Source: Paramecium octaurelia (taxonomy: Eukaryota; Ciliophora; Oligohymenophorea; Peniculida; Parameciidae). Taken from it: a stretch of 64,000 nucleotides of DNA. The translations under genes were made by a program, and so were the position numbers. The notes below the pieces were generated by a model. The model had not been told where the DNA came from, made no database searches, and was given only the letters and a program-made list of their open reading frames with translations. The stretch's first letter is position 1. Every line of letters starts with the position of its first letter. Where the stretch lies: the NCBI GenBank assembly GCA_905182995.1, contig CAJJDP010000023.1:223474-287473 (forward strand). Direction: 5' to 3'. Positions 30,099-40,879 of this stretch are shown in pieces.

Positions 30099-30971
30099 AA
30101 ATATTATTTAATATTGGAGAAAAAAGCAATCAAAAGATTTAATGATGAAGTAGGTCTATACGATGATTAATTTGTAATAAGCTTTTGATTATATTAGTAA
30201 TACACCAATGCCATAGCAATGTTTGTTAAGGAGGGTCAAAAGATTTCTGTATTCAAAAAATCCTGGGTTTTCACAGAAAAAAAAGATGTCCCTACTCGAA
30301 TAACTAATTTAATCTAAGCAGCAGAAACCTTTGTTAAACAATTAATTATAATAACGCAAAACATTAAATTTGATCAAAAACATTTGTCATACATTAAAGG
30401 ATTCACTACAGATGGAGGTTATTTATTTCCAGCACATTCAGCTTTTGTGTCACAGAGATTAAAATTAAATTACAAAAGGAAATTAAAGTATTTTACTACC
30501 TTAATTTTAGATTCGCCTCTCCTGAACAATAAAAAATGGCCTTTTTGGAGTATGCATATGTATAATTACTTTTATATGAATAAATGTTCTCAATCAGCGG
30601 TTGGTAAGATTTGCTTAAGCCATTTGCAGAACCCTTAAAATTACTTGTTTCTCTTCTATAATATTTGTTTGTAGACAGATTCTAGAATCTGTAAATCCTA
30701 TCAAAAAATATGAAATTTAATGTACAAAATTGTTTTATTACTAAATCAGGTTGATTAAGTTCCATACTTGGATTTCACTAAGCGTAATGTGGCTGATGTC
30801 AAATAAGCAATAAATCAAAATGATCCCAGATTTTAGGTTACCGATAAATACCCAATCCTTGGATTGTATGATGAGACTGTGTTGAAACCAGTAATTGAAA
30901 ATCCTGCGTTTGCAAATCTTTAAAACCATTTTAAAGCTTTTGTTGATTTTATACACTCTAAAACGCAGTGA
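30099..30971 (+). pseudogene. truncated duplicate of the 27862-29619 gene
   Basis: Contains only the C-terminal half, beginning inside the exon at the N. No base difference from copy 1 was noticed. Treated as an assembly artefact, not a biological pseudogene. Confidence 0.85.
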
Positions 30972-31018
30972 TATGATACATATAATACTTGACAATTAAT
31001 TTTATAAAATTATAATCG

Positions 31019-31421
31019 ATGAACATAGGATAAATATATTCTTTCATTTCCTAATAGGTTATGTTTGTATGGCTGTTAGTGTTCATTACTCCACTTTACA
31101 TATTTATGGCTAGCATTTTGGCTAAAGGAATTCACATCTTATACAACATGTCAACCAACAAACAATCATTAATTAGCAATTATTTGGGTGATATAACTTG
31201 GCTTTTCCCATTCAAAGTATACCTACTCCATTAATTATCAATAGTAAAATGAACAAGAATTCAAATTGATTCATACTTTATTCCTGGCAATATTGATGGC
31301 AGTTGCTTCACTTATTGTCCTTGGTGGAGTAATGCTGCTTAACTTAATAGAGTAGTCTAAAGTGTAGAAAGAAACGAGAGAAAAAAGATAATAAAAGAAA
31401 ATGAAAGCAGAAAGCAAATGA
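31019..31421 (+). CDS. duplicate copy of small two-helix membrane protein
   Basis: Exact copy of 29667-30069, offset 1,352, including the 28-nt intron. In the real genome there is probably one copy. It converges on the U2AF gene with about 90 bp between stops. Confidence 0.6.
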
Positions 31422-31511
31422 ATAAATTGTGTGTATTTTAATTTGATTGTTTTTACAACATTAGTAATTGATATGAAACTTAATATTAACATTTTTGTCT
31501 GTATATATAAA

Positions 31512-32976
31512 TCAATTCCCTTGAAGCATTTCCTCTTGCATTTACTTTTTTATTCTTTCTTATTCCAATTGATCCAATCTTTATTGTTCCTCTCTATCCC
31601 TAAGGATATCCTCATTAAGATCTGTAAATTATCGTTTCGCCCACTTCTCCCTTGATAGATATTCACATTCAACTGTTTTATCACCATACATTCTACCAGC
31701 TAGATATCTTCTGGCAGTTCTAGCTTCTTAGGTCTTCTCATATTCCACAAAGATTTTGCCCACTCCTACGATTATTTTACCGAATTCAGGTCTTGGAATG
31801 ATGACATTTTTCACAGTTCCAAATTTAGAGCATTCTTCTCTTATATCTTCCATTATATCATTAAATTCTTCATCTATCGTAACCTATATATTTGTATAAA
31901 TATTAACATCTTCAAGAGTAAGGACATTTTTGATAACTAAAATATTAGTAGGTATTTACACATATCTGGCCATTAACTTAAGTGGTCTGAAACTAATAAG
32001 TGAAGATGGATCCTTATCATTTCCTTTCATGCTACTCAAAGGATTAACTTAAGTTCACATTACATAATTACATGCTTATTCACTCATCATTTATTAGTTT
32101 ACAGCTGCTAAGGAAGTCAAAAATGACTTAGGTCTACCAATTTTCAATTGATGCCCTTTAAATATCACATCCTTCAAAATAAAACCTTGTGTTGCTTCTT
32201 CAGGGGATCTGAACTCAATAAAACCAAAATGTCCTAAATAATAAATCTCAAAATCAAACCATTCGAATCTATCCAGCAGTTGCAAATAGAACCTGCATGT
32301 TCAGAACTTACTCCCATCTTTAATAACGTCTAATTCAAGAAATCTTAAAGCTAATTTAATATATCCATAACCATTTATACTTCTTTTGGTTGACTATTTG
32401 GTGGCAAATTTCCAACATAGAGTTTTCTATCAGCCTTCACATCTGCCTACGCTCTCAATTATTGTAATCTTTGCATCTAAATTAATGGTGTCATTGCTTA
32501 AAGAGCTTCCAATGAAGCCAAGGGATTCTAAAGAGGATTCGCAGGAAGTATGGCTTAATTCATAACAACTTAGTACTCTCAAACTCTCCCAAAGACACTT
32601 GATCTATTAGTTTGCTCTTAAAATTTGAAAAAGGAGTGTTCTATAATGGATCCTTTGGCGGAGAATCGAAACGAAATCTTTCAATTTTATTTAATTAATT
32701 TACCCCCTTGATTATTCTGCATTTGTTTTAGTTGGTGCCTTAGGTTTCTAAAATTCTTCCCTCTTTTTATCTTTCTCCTTACTCACATTTCTTGATCTCT
32801 TTTTACCAGCATCTGATTCCTATTTTCATTAATTAAGAATGCAATTACTTTCTTTTCCTTTTTTTCCTTCTTCTCTTTCTTTTCTTTTTTCTCTTTCTTT
32901 TCCTTCTTCTCTTTCTTCTCTTTCTTTTCCTTCTTGTGTCTTATATGAAAACTATAATTTACTTTTCAGAACCCAT
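31512..32976 (-). CDS. U2AF2: U2AF large subunit-like splicing factor
   Basis: Binds the 3' splice-site region of pre-mRNA in other eukaryotes. Start MGSEK is split by a 23-nt intron; then a long alternating KEKKEKKEKKE tract takes the place of the usual RS domain. Further introns of 29 nt and 26-27 nt follow. An RRM is seen around 32100-32400 (YLGHFGFIEFRSPEEATQGF, LKIGRP). The C-terminal UHM-type RRM is clear: FNDIMEDIREECSKFGTVKN, VIIPRPEFG, VGKIFVEYEKTQEARTARRY, LAGRMYGDKTVECEYL. This DIREEC...IPRP...KIFVEF pattern is specific to U2AF65. Stop is the complement of 31512-31514. The middle RRM was not fully spliced by hand. Confidence 0.85.
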
Positions 32977-33002
32977 TTAATAAAAATTAAATAATAAAAA
33001 TA

Positions 33003-35405
33003 TCAATCAACTAAATTCTCAACTAAATGAATCTTGATTGGCTTCAATTTCACCAAGAATACCTTCCACATTGTATGGTTCAATTCTATCTCCAATTAAG
33101 ATATTGTTTCCTCCTTTACTTTCTTGTCATACAGCTACTCCACATCCCGCTTTACCAATTGAGCTATCAAACTTGATTTCGTCACTTCAATCTAATTAGA
33201 ATAAATTGGAATATCTTATAACTGATTTAATCCTAAATCCTCCGGATATAAAATTACGATTCCTTCAACAACGATCACCACTACTTTCACTTATGCATAC
33301 CACTCCTTTTTCTCAGTTTTTTTTGATAACATGTAAGGATAATCCTCTTTGCGATAAGTCTATAGGTTTCGTTTTTTAAATAATTAGTTTTCTAATTATT
33401 GATACATTACATTAACATAGGTATCTTTTGGATATTACTTTAAAATGATCTCAAGACCATCCAAAATGAAATTATCTATATCATCCCAATTCGGATTTTA
33501 AATAAACAAAGCATATTGTTGTTTATATTTTTTATTTGTTTTATTTTGCAATTATTATGTCTTTTTTGTTAAACTAATTTAAACTTTCTCTTCAATTGCA
33601 TTAATTATCTTCCTAGCTTGATCCAAAAAATGCCTTTAAGAGATATTTACAACAGAGTCTTTGTATAAAGACAAACTCTCTATCAATTACTCATTATTAA
33701 ATGATAAAGCTGCTTCGAAATCTTGCTCGACTATCTCACTATAAAGATCATTAGTCTCCTTTGATTCTGGGATGTAATGACAACTAATTAAATAATCTGA
33801 TGGTAGATTTCTAAGTCTCTGATTCTCAAATTCTTTTAATTACTTTATTATTTGATTTACTTGATCTCTATGATCCAACACAGTTAATAAGCAAAACATA
33901 ATAAATTGAAAAGAGAATGGAAATCTAATTTCGTTTTCTGATGTGTAGCAATGTGAACATTCTGGATATAGAGCAATAGTGCTAACCTCAAAGGGAAGCT
34001 TTTTTAAAGCTTCATGAGTTTATTGAAATTATTTAAGAGAACATGTTTTGTCATATAAAAAAAGCTGATGATTATCATTAACCTCATCAATTTTAGTTAT
34101 TATTTTAACTCCTTCATACATTGTTATTATCTGTTAACAGATCTTATCATAACCCATTCCATTGATACCGATTGGAATCAAAACTGCAATAGTATTTTTA
34201 GTTTACAAACACTAGGCAAGTGTAAATTGATAATCTTATCTTTTTGGTATTCTAGTTATTTTTTTATGAATGCAGTTGAAAACAGTCGTAGAAAAATTGT
34301 TGAAACTTTAGTCAACTCTTGCATTAAAGGGAATACTAAACATCAATTTTATGCATTTAAAATAAAACTCATATTCTGATTATTTTAAATTATATTATGA
34401 GAGAAATTTTGGAGGGTCATCCTCAAAAAAGTTTGATTTTGGATTTTGTATGTAGTTCTTAATTTGTCTTAAAATTTCAAAATGTTTAGAAGGAATGTAA
34501 CAATTTCCTAAATATTTATCATCTTTCCAAAAATAAATAGTTTTTCCTTTAAAATAATCATGATATTAATCAATTAGTTCGTTTTAAATTGAGACATATA
34601 TTGATGGGAAATTCTATAGGGTTATTTGATATTCATGAGATTTAGCAATTTCCAATTTGTAATGATTCAGAAAATTCGTAACAAGATTGGGCGGCAACAT
34701 CCTTTATGAATTGTAATGTTCCATAATTGCATACCATTCAATATAATTTGATTTGTTTCTACATCCAATTAGACTTCTATTTATTAGATCCTTGGCAAAA
34801 TTGATCTATTGATTATGATTCATTTTATGATAAACATTAAAGAATTATGTAGCTACTTTGCAAGCCCTTTCGAACTCTTTTATTTAGTTGTACTTAGAAA
34901 CATCATCCTTGCCTTCACATATGATTGTTTATCCACTGGATGAAATAATAAATGATTTCAAGAGGTCACAAAAACTTACACTAACTGTAAAAGAATTGTG
35001 TCTGATCTCTTAGACAGTGAAAGTGTTATCTAATTTTCTGACAATGAATTTATAAACATCGTCTTGATTTTTTAAATTTTGCTCATTCAATGTAGGCGCT
35101 AATGGAGATCCCATGGTAGCTATAATATAATAAAGGTTTACCAATTTAGGTGTCTACCACCCCTTATTTGATAATTTGGAGGAATGAGTTTTCAGTCAAC
35201 AGATGATCTTAAAAAAAGGAATTTTTAAGCAATGCTGAATTGTTCATGATGGATTCGTTCGCACACACTTCAAGTATATAGGTTTAGTCTTCTTAGAATT
35301 CGTTCCTAATCGATACTATTTCTAGGTCTCTTTGCTTCTCAAACTCTTATAGTCTGATATATAGATTCAATTGAATTACAAGGCATAGGCGCTTAATTAT
35401 TACAT
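33003..35405 (-). CDS. large unknown protein with degenerate P-loop segment
   Basis: Starts MQQLSAYALLQEFEKQRDLE; introns of 26 nt (GTAATTCAATTG...ATCAG) and 22 nt (GTAAACCTTT...TATAG) near the 5' end, then a 2.1-kb single exon to TGA (complement of 33003-33005); about 785 codons. The central strand AVLIPIGINGMGYDKICQQI (complement of 34143-34190) has the shape of a Walker A loop but with Tyr where GK would be. It is followed by KIDEVNDNHQLFLYDKTC. Length and this order recall fungal/plant-type tRNA ligases (ligase, kinase, phosphodiesterase), but I see no ligase KxxDG-type motif, so this is only a hint. Its start is 37 bp from the divergent TPR gene. Confidence 0.75.
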
Positions 35406-35442
35406 TATTATAATAATGTAAGAATAACAAATAGTTGTGGGA

Positions 35443-37560
35443 ATGAGTTTAGAAGACTAAAAACGATTAGATGACTTGTTCAATCAAGTTATTTGTAAGG
35501 CTGAAAGCAACAACATGAAATTTCATGAGTTTCTTACATTCCTTCTGGAAAGAGAATTGATAACTGCAAAGTTCAACTTTACTTTCTACTTGAATTTATA
35601 CTAAGAATACTTTGCTTTAGAGGAAATAGTCTAAAAAGTTACTCAAGCCCCAAAGAAAGGAACAAAAGAGCCTATAAATATTATCAAGGATGATACACCA
35701 AAATTTAGCAGAACTAAATTCTTGAGGATGATAGATGCACTAGGAAAGGCTCTTCATCAAGGATAAAAGAAATATTTAGATCTGATCATTAAGGATATAT
35801 TCATTGATAATAAAAAGAAAACATAAATTAGAATGTTGATACTTGATGACCCAAATCGCAAATTACTTCATGAATAAGTGATTAAGACCATAATTGCGTA
35901 TGAAGAAGATATTCAAGCATTGTTTACTATGTATTTACCAGAAAACTATTATAAAAATGAACTCATGCTTACTTGGAAAGAAATTAAATTAATGAATCTC
36001 AAAATTCCTATATTTTCATTTATCCAGATGCTTTAAGATATGAATATTCATCCTGTTCATTATAATTATGAAAATATTGAAGATGTATGTATGAGAATAA
36101 TACCTGCAATTACTCCGAAAGAAAACTAATATTATTAATCCAATGTTATTTAACAATAGTGCGAAATGATCAATAGTGGAAAATTCAAACCATAACATTA
36201 TTCAGGAGATCCGAAAATTTCTTATTTGGAATTTCAATTCTTATTATGCAAAATGGGTGCTGAAATAACAAACAGAGAAGTTTAACAAGATTCAAAGAAG
36301 GAGATTTCTCCATTGATTATAAAATTCTTTACCAAAATGATTGATTTGTAATAAAATGGTAATAGAATTCATGAAGATAAAACAAAACATTTGGCTTTAA
36401 TAAAAAAATATTATGAAATGTTAGATAAAACAGATGATATCCTTTAAGAATAAGGCAACCCTTAATCTGAAGAACAAGATATGAAATAATAGAATTACTT
36501 GTTTCTTACTCGTAAACCAGATCAATTGGATATCAAAGAAATTTGGTAATTTTTTTAATAAGACCTACCACCTTTTCCTGAATTGAAGTCATAGGTTGAT
36601 TTGGCATAAGACTTTGTGAAATCAATTAAGGAAAAGGAGAAAAGAGAAGAATTGGCAAGAAAGTTGGAAGAGGACAAAAAAAATAAAAATAAGCCTTAAC
36701 CCAAATAGTAATTGAAAAAAGGAGAATAACCAATGAAATATTGTATTGAATATTATTATTAAAACATTAGAATGGGAACCTTTAGTATAACCTCCCAGAA
36801 TATGTACTTATTAATACTTTATTGATTTTGTGAAAAAAACCAAGTAAACAAATCCACTTAGAGACTTAAATGAATTAAGCACTTTAAGTCATATAACAGT
36901 TGCTCCAGTCATGTTACCAGAATGTTTGTATCCACATGATCCACCTTAGCAGGTTAGAACAATGATAGAGGCTTCGTTGATGTCGTTTACATAATAAAAT
37001 TATTTCTTAGCAATGCAAAATTTGAATTCAGCCTAAGAATTATGGTAGTCTCTAACTGAATTGCATGATGCAGAGATGGTATTTTTCGAGTACTTTGGTG
37101 GTTAAATATATGAGATAGCTGGATAGGATGAAGCAGCATTAAATAAATTTCTAAGAGTGAAATTCCACACTGATAAATTATAAGCAGACCATCCAGACAA
37201 AGCCTTGTATAAATGATTAATCTAATCTTAGACCTTATTGTGGTATTGGTTCAGTATTGTACCATATGCAGGAATATGAATTGGCAGTCAGAGCATTTAT
37301 GAAAGCAAGAATGATAAGAGAAAGCTCAATAGGTGATGAGAATATAGAGAATGCGATAACATTAAACAATTTAGGATGTGCTTTGCATTAGAATGGCAAT
37401 TTATTTGCTGCTGAGAATTGTTACATGTTTGCTATTACTTTATTAGACATCCATTTAGGAACTATGCATGCAATGACAATGAATGTAAATGTGAATTTTT
37501 AAATTGTAGGTAAAACGCAATCTACAAAAGCTAAAAGCAAATAAATATTGTAAATAATGA
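35443..37560 (+). CDS. TPR-containing protein, possibly ciliary
   Basis: About 680 codons: MSLEDQKRLDDLFNQVICKA to LQKLKANKYCKQ, TGA 37558-37560. Introns: 28 nt (GTATTGAATATT...CATTAG), 25 nt (GTATAAATGA...TCTTAG), 25 nt (GTAAATGTGAA...TTGTAG). The N-terminal ~450 residues are helical without a family signature and include a Lys/Glu-rich linker (KEKEKREELARKLEEDKKNK). The C-terminal ~170 residues are TPR-like: YCGIGSVLYHMQEYELAVRA, then NAITLNNLGCALHQNGNLFA and AENCYMFAITLLDIHLG. Function unknown; similar architecture is common in ciliate axonemal proteins, which is inference. Confidence 0.78.
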
Positions 37561-37752
37561 AAAAAAAGAATACTTTTGAACATCTATCATAAATTAAATT
37601 TATAATAATAATTTTTCTCGATTACTTGAGATAACTTAAAATTCTTAAGAGTTGATTAAGAATAGAATAGTTGCATTTTACTTAAATAAATACAATTTAA
37701 TTATAGATTTGAGTATTTACAATAGTATTATAAATGTCAACTAATTGAAAGA

Positions 37753-38902
37753 TCAATATGATGACCGTTTTTCATAGCTAGCTCTAGAAAGAATCATGGG
37801 CTAAGATTCTTTATCGAACTTTTTAATATCCTCTAATTAGGGAGCCACATGTAGATCTAAATTTTGCTATTCCTCTGTAGGTTTCCATTGAGGTAGAAAG
37901 GATTCGGTCTTAGATGGTTTTTTTGGCATAGGAACAATAAAGGGATGTTATAATAACTATTTAGCCTTCCATCTTTTCTTATGGTCAAACTACAGACACT
38001 TATCGAGGAAGTCTTGCAAATTATATGATGTGTTAGTTGGGATTGGCGGTGAACTTTATTTGGAGGATATGGTTAACAAGGCCTGCATAGGTGATTGAAA
38101 TCTTCCCCAAGGAGGCTAACCAGTTAGCATTTCTATGATGGTACATCCTAGACTCCAAATATCTGAATATCTTCCTGTTTCTTAGCCATTTATTACTTCT
38201 GGTGCCATCCAGTTGGGAGTACCCTTCAATGAATAAGCATTCAAGCCTATGATACTGCATCCAAAATCTGCTAGTTTGCAAACTCCTTTGGTATCAACAA
38301 TGATATTTGCACCTTTAATGTCTCTATGGATAATTCCCTTCTTATGTAGATAAACGAGACCATGGAGTATATCTGTGACATACTTCTAAATAACTGGTTC
38401 TTTTAGATTGGACTTGAATTTCTTCATCATTTATGCAATGGAGCCACCTGATTTGATAATGCACACTGGTACCTCCTACAAATTCTAATAAGATGCTCAA
38501 ATGATTATTATCTTCGTCACATCCATAATATTCAACTATGTTTTTGTGTTTCAGTTGCTAAAGTATTTTGATCTCCTGATGAAACGACTCTAAACTTTCT
38601 TTATCAACATAACCCAATTCAATTTGTTTTACAGCTAATATTCTCCCAGTCTTTATGTCCATACATTTGTAAACTCTTCCAAAAGACCCTTGTCCAATCA
38701 ATTCTCCTTTCTTCCATTAAATTTTTACAAGTGACTCAGCATGATGTATATGTTACTCAGTCTCTGAATCATAACCATCAGAGTTATTCTATATTAATAT
38801 TTTCGATCTGTGTTATGAAACAGTTCCTGAATTTTGTTATTAATAAACTTTGGATTCTTTTTCTCCAAAACATTTACAAAGCCTTGAAATATATAAGCCC
38901 AT
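37753..38902 (-). CDS. MAPKKK-type (STE11/NPK1-like) protein kinase with N-myristoylation signal
   Basis: About 370 codons. Start [17 protein letters not shown]: Gly2 with Ser6 fits the N-myristoylation consensus and the following Cys residues could be palmitoylated, so it is probably membrane-anchored. Kinase domain: [27 protein letters not shown] (ATP lysine), [20 protein letters not shown], a 25-nt intron (GTACCAGTGTG...AATCAG) inside [67 protein letters not shown] and [10 protein letters not shown] are typical of MAP kinase kinase kinases. A ~60-residue tail follows. Stop is the complement of 37753-37755. Divergent from polymerase eta, 57 bp between starts. Confidence 0.9.
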
Positions 38903-38959
38903 TTTTATTAATAATAAAATAACATCTATTTATGTTACTTTCATTTTATTCAATTATAA

Positions 38960-40624
38960 ATGACAATTGACTTCCAATCGCAAAGTTCTAGGATGACAAA
39001 CTTTATAATGCACAGAGTCAGAATTTATATATTCGCGAAATAAATTAATTTGAAAAGCAAATTTGAGAACTTCTCAATTTATACAATAAAATATTTAATG
39101 AATTTATTGCTTGAAATATACATTCATATAGACATGGATGCATATTACGCTTAAGCGGAATAGAAATTATTGAAAATACCAGATGATCAACCTGTTTGTG
39201 CGAGATAATGGAATTCTTTAATAGCAATCAATTATCCTGCCAGAGCTGCAGGTATCAAAAGAGGCATGTTAGCTGATGAGGCATTAAAATTATGTCCAGA
39301 AGTATTTTTACCTCATGTTGAAACTTTCAAGATTTCAGAAGGGAAAATGATCTTTTCAACCATGTAAGACAAATTCACTTAACACAATAAAATCGAGGAA
39401 AAAATCAGTCTAAGATATTATAGAGAAGAAAGTAAATTGATATTTGCAATTATTAAGTAATTTTGTGGTTGTGTTGAAAAAGGCGGTACTGATGAATGCT
39501 ACATATAAGTAAGTGAAAATGAGTTAGAAAAAATTGAACCTCATGAATTTATCGGTAATCTAATGTGTGCCATACCTTCTGAATATAAACTAAGTGAATA
39601 GGATATCCATATAATGAAGGCTTCAATACTATGTTAATAAATTAGAGATGCAATCTATAAAGAAACGTAATATAAATGCAGTGCGGGAATCTCCTTTAAT
39701 AAAATGCTGTCTAAACTTGCATCATCTACCAATAAACCAAATAAATAAACCATCATTTTAGAATGCATGTTACCAGACTGCATAGCTTAATTCAATATCA
39801 AGAAAATAAGAGGTTTTGGTGGAAAAATTAAACATTCCTTTGTTAATAGTGAAATCTAAACTATTGGTTAGGCTTAGCAATTATCTCTATCTTAATTAGA
39901 AGTGTTGTTTGCAGACAAGGCTCAATATGTATATGATAAATTAAGAGGGTATGACAATGAAGAAGTCAAGAAAGATTCTGAACGTAAACACAAATCCATT
40001 CTGTCTCTAAAGAATATCAAAAAGACATTCTCAAGGGATATAATTAATCAATCCTTGGAACTCATAATACACGATCTTACTATGAGAGTAACTGATTACT
40101 ATGAAGATTCAAATCTAGTTCCATCAGTAGTAGTTCTTCATTATCATAATGTAGAGAGAGGCTCACATCAAAAAAGCGAACCTGTTTACTTAACTCTTCC
40201 AATAGACAGTTTCAGATTGTAGATTGAGGAAAGAGTGAGTTCCATTTTAAATTCAATTCAGGATAGTGAACTCTTTCCATTGATTAATATTGGATTAAGT
40301 TGTAGATACTTTAAACCCATGACTTAGGGTATTTAAAATCCAATAACTAGTTATTTTAAAAAGGCTATAGAAAGTCAAGAATAAGAAAAGATGTCGAAAT
40401 TTATTGAGGAAGTGGAAAAAGAACTAGCTCCTTAAGATTATTACAATTGTGAGATCTGTAAACAAGAGATTCTGAAGACACTCATGGATGAACACAATGA
40501 TTTTCATGTAGCTGAAAATTTAGATAAAGAAATGAATCCAAAAAAACGAAGATATAAAAGTTAAAATAAACCTCAATCACAATAGGTAATTTAATAAATT
40601 ACTTAGTTTATGAAAAAATCTTGA
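38960..40624 (+). CDS. POLH: DNA polymerase eta (Y-family translesion polymerase)
   Basis: About 554 codons. The catalytic motif HIDMDAYYAQAEQKLLKIPD and NYPARAAGIKRGMLADEALK are the Y-family signatures; CVEKGGTDECYIQVSENELE carries the second acidic position (usual S-I-D-E replaced by GTDECY), and AGISFNKMLSKLASSTNKPN is the palm-to-thumb motif. KIRGFGGKIK is the HhH loop. A PIP box QNPITSYF lies after the little-finger domain and a UBZ-type zinc finger follows: C-E-I-C ... H-x3-H (YNCEICKQEILKTLMDEHND). It bypasses UV lesions in other eukaryotes. An unusual ~55-residue N-terminal extension precedes HIDMD; the true start or an unrecognised intron there is uncertain. No intron was needed elsewhere. 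Confidence 0.92.
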
Positions 40625-40879
40625 TACTTTAAAATATAATAAATTATACATATTTCATAATCTTTTTTATATTGATATCTCTAATCATTATGAAAAGATG
40701 ATAGAATCTTTAAACGTGTTTTAGAAACTATAAAATATATTAAATTTGCTCTCTTATTTTTGTTAACAATTTGAATTTCACAAGCTATTCTGAGAAATAA
40801 TATCAAAATCCAATCTTAGAAAACATAATTAAATTTTATTATGTATTAGACAAGTTAACTAATTAACCGTCGACCCAAC
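40625..40879. other. intergenic, A+T-rich
   Basis: 255 bp between polymerase eta and the calpain-like gene; no gene or RNA seen. Presumably holds the terminator of one and the promoter of the other. Confidence 0.5.

Larger units (their letters stand above)
30099..31449. repeat. direct repeat, copy 2
   Basis: Second copy of 28747-30097. It carries a 5'-truncated copy of the unknown-protein gene (stop at 30969-30971) and a complete copy of the two-helix membrane protein gene (31019-31421). After 31449 the sequence becomes unique. Very probably one genomic locus shown twice. Confidence 0.93.
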
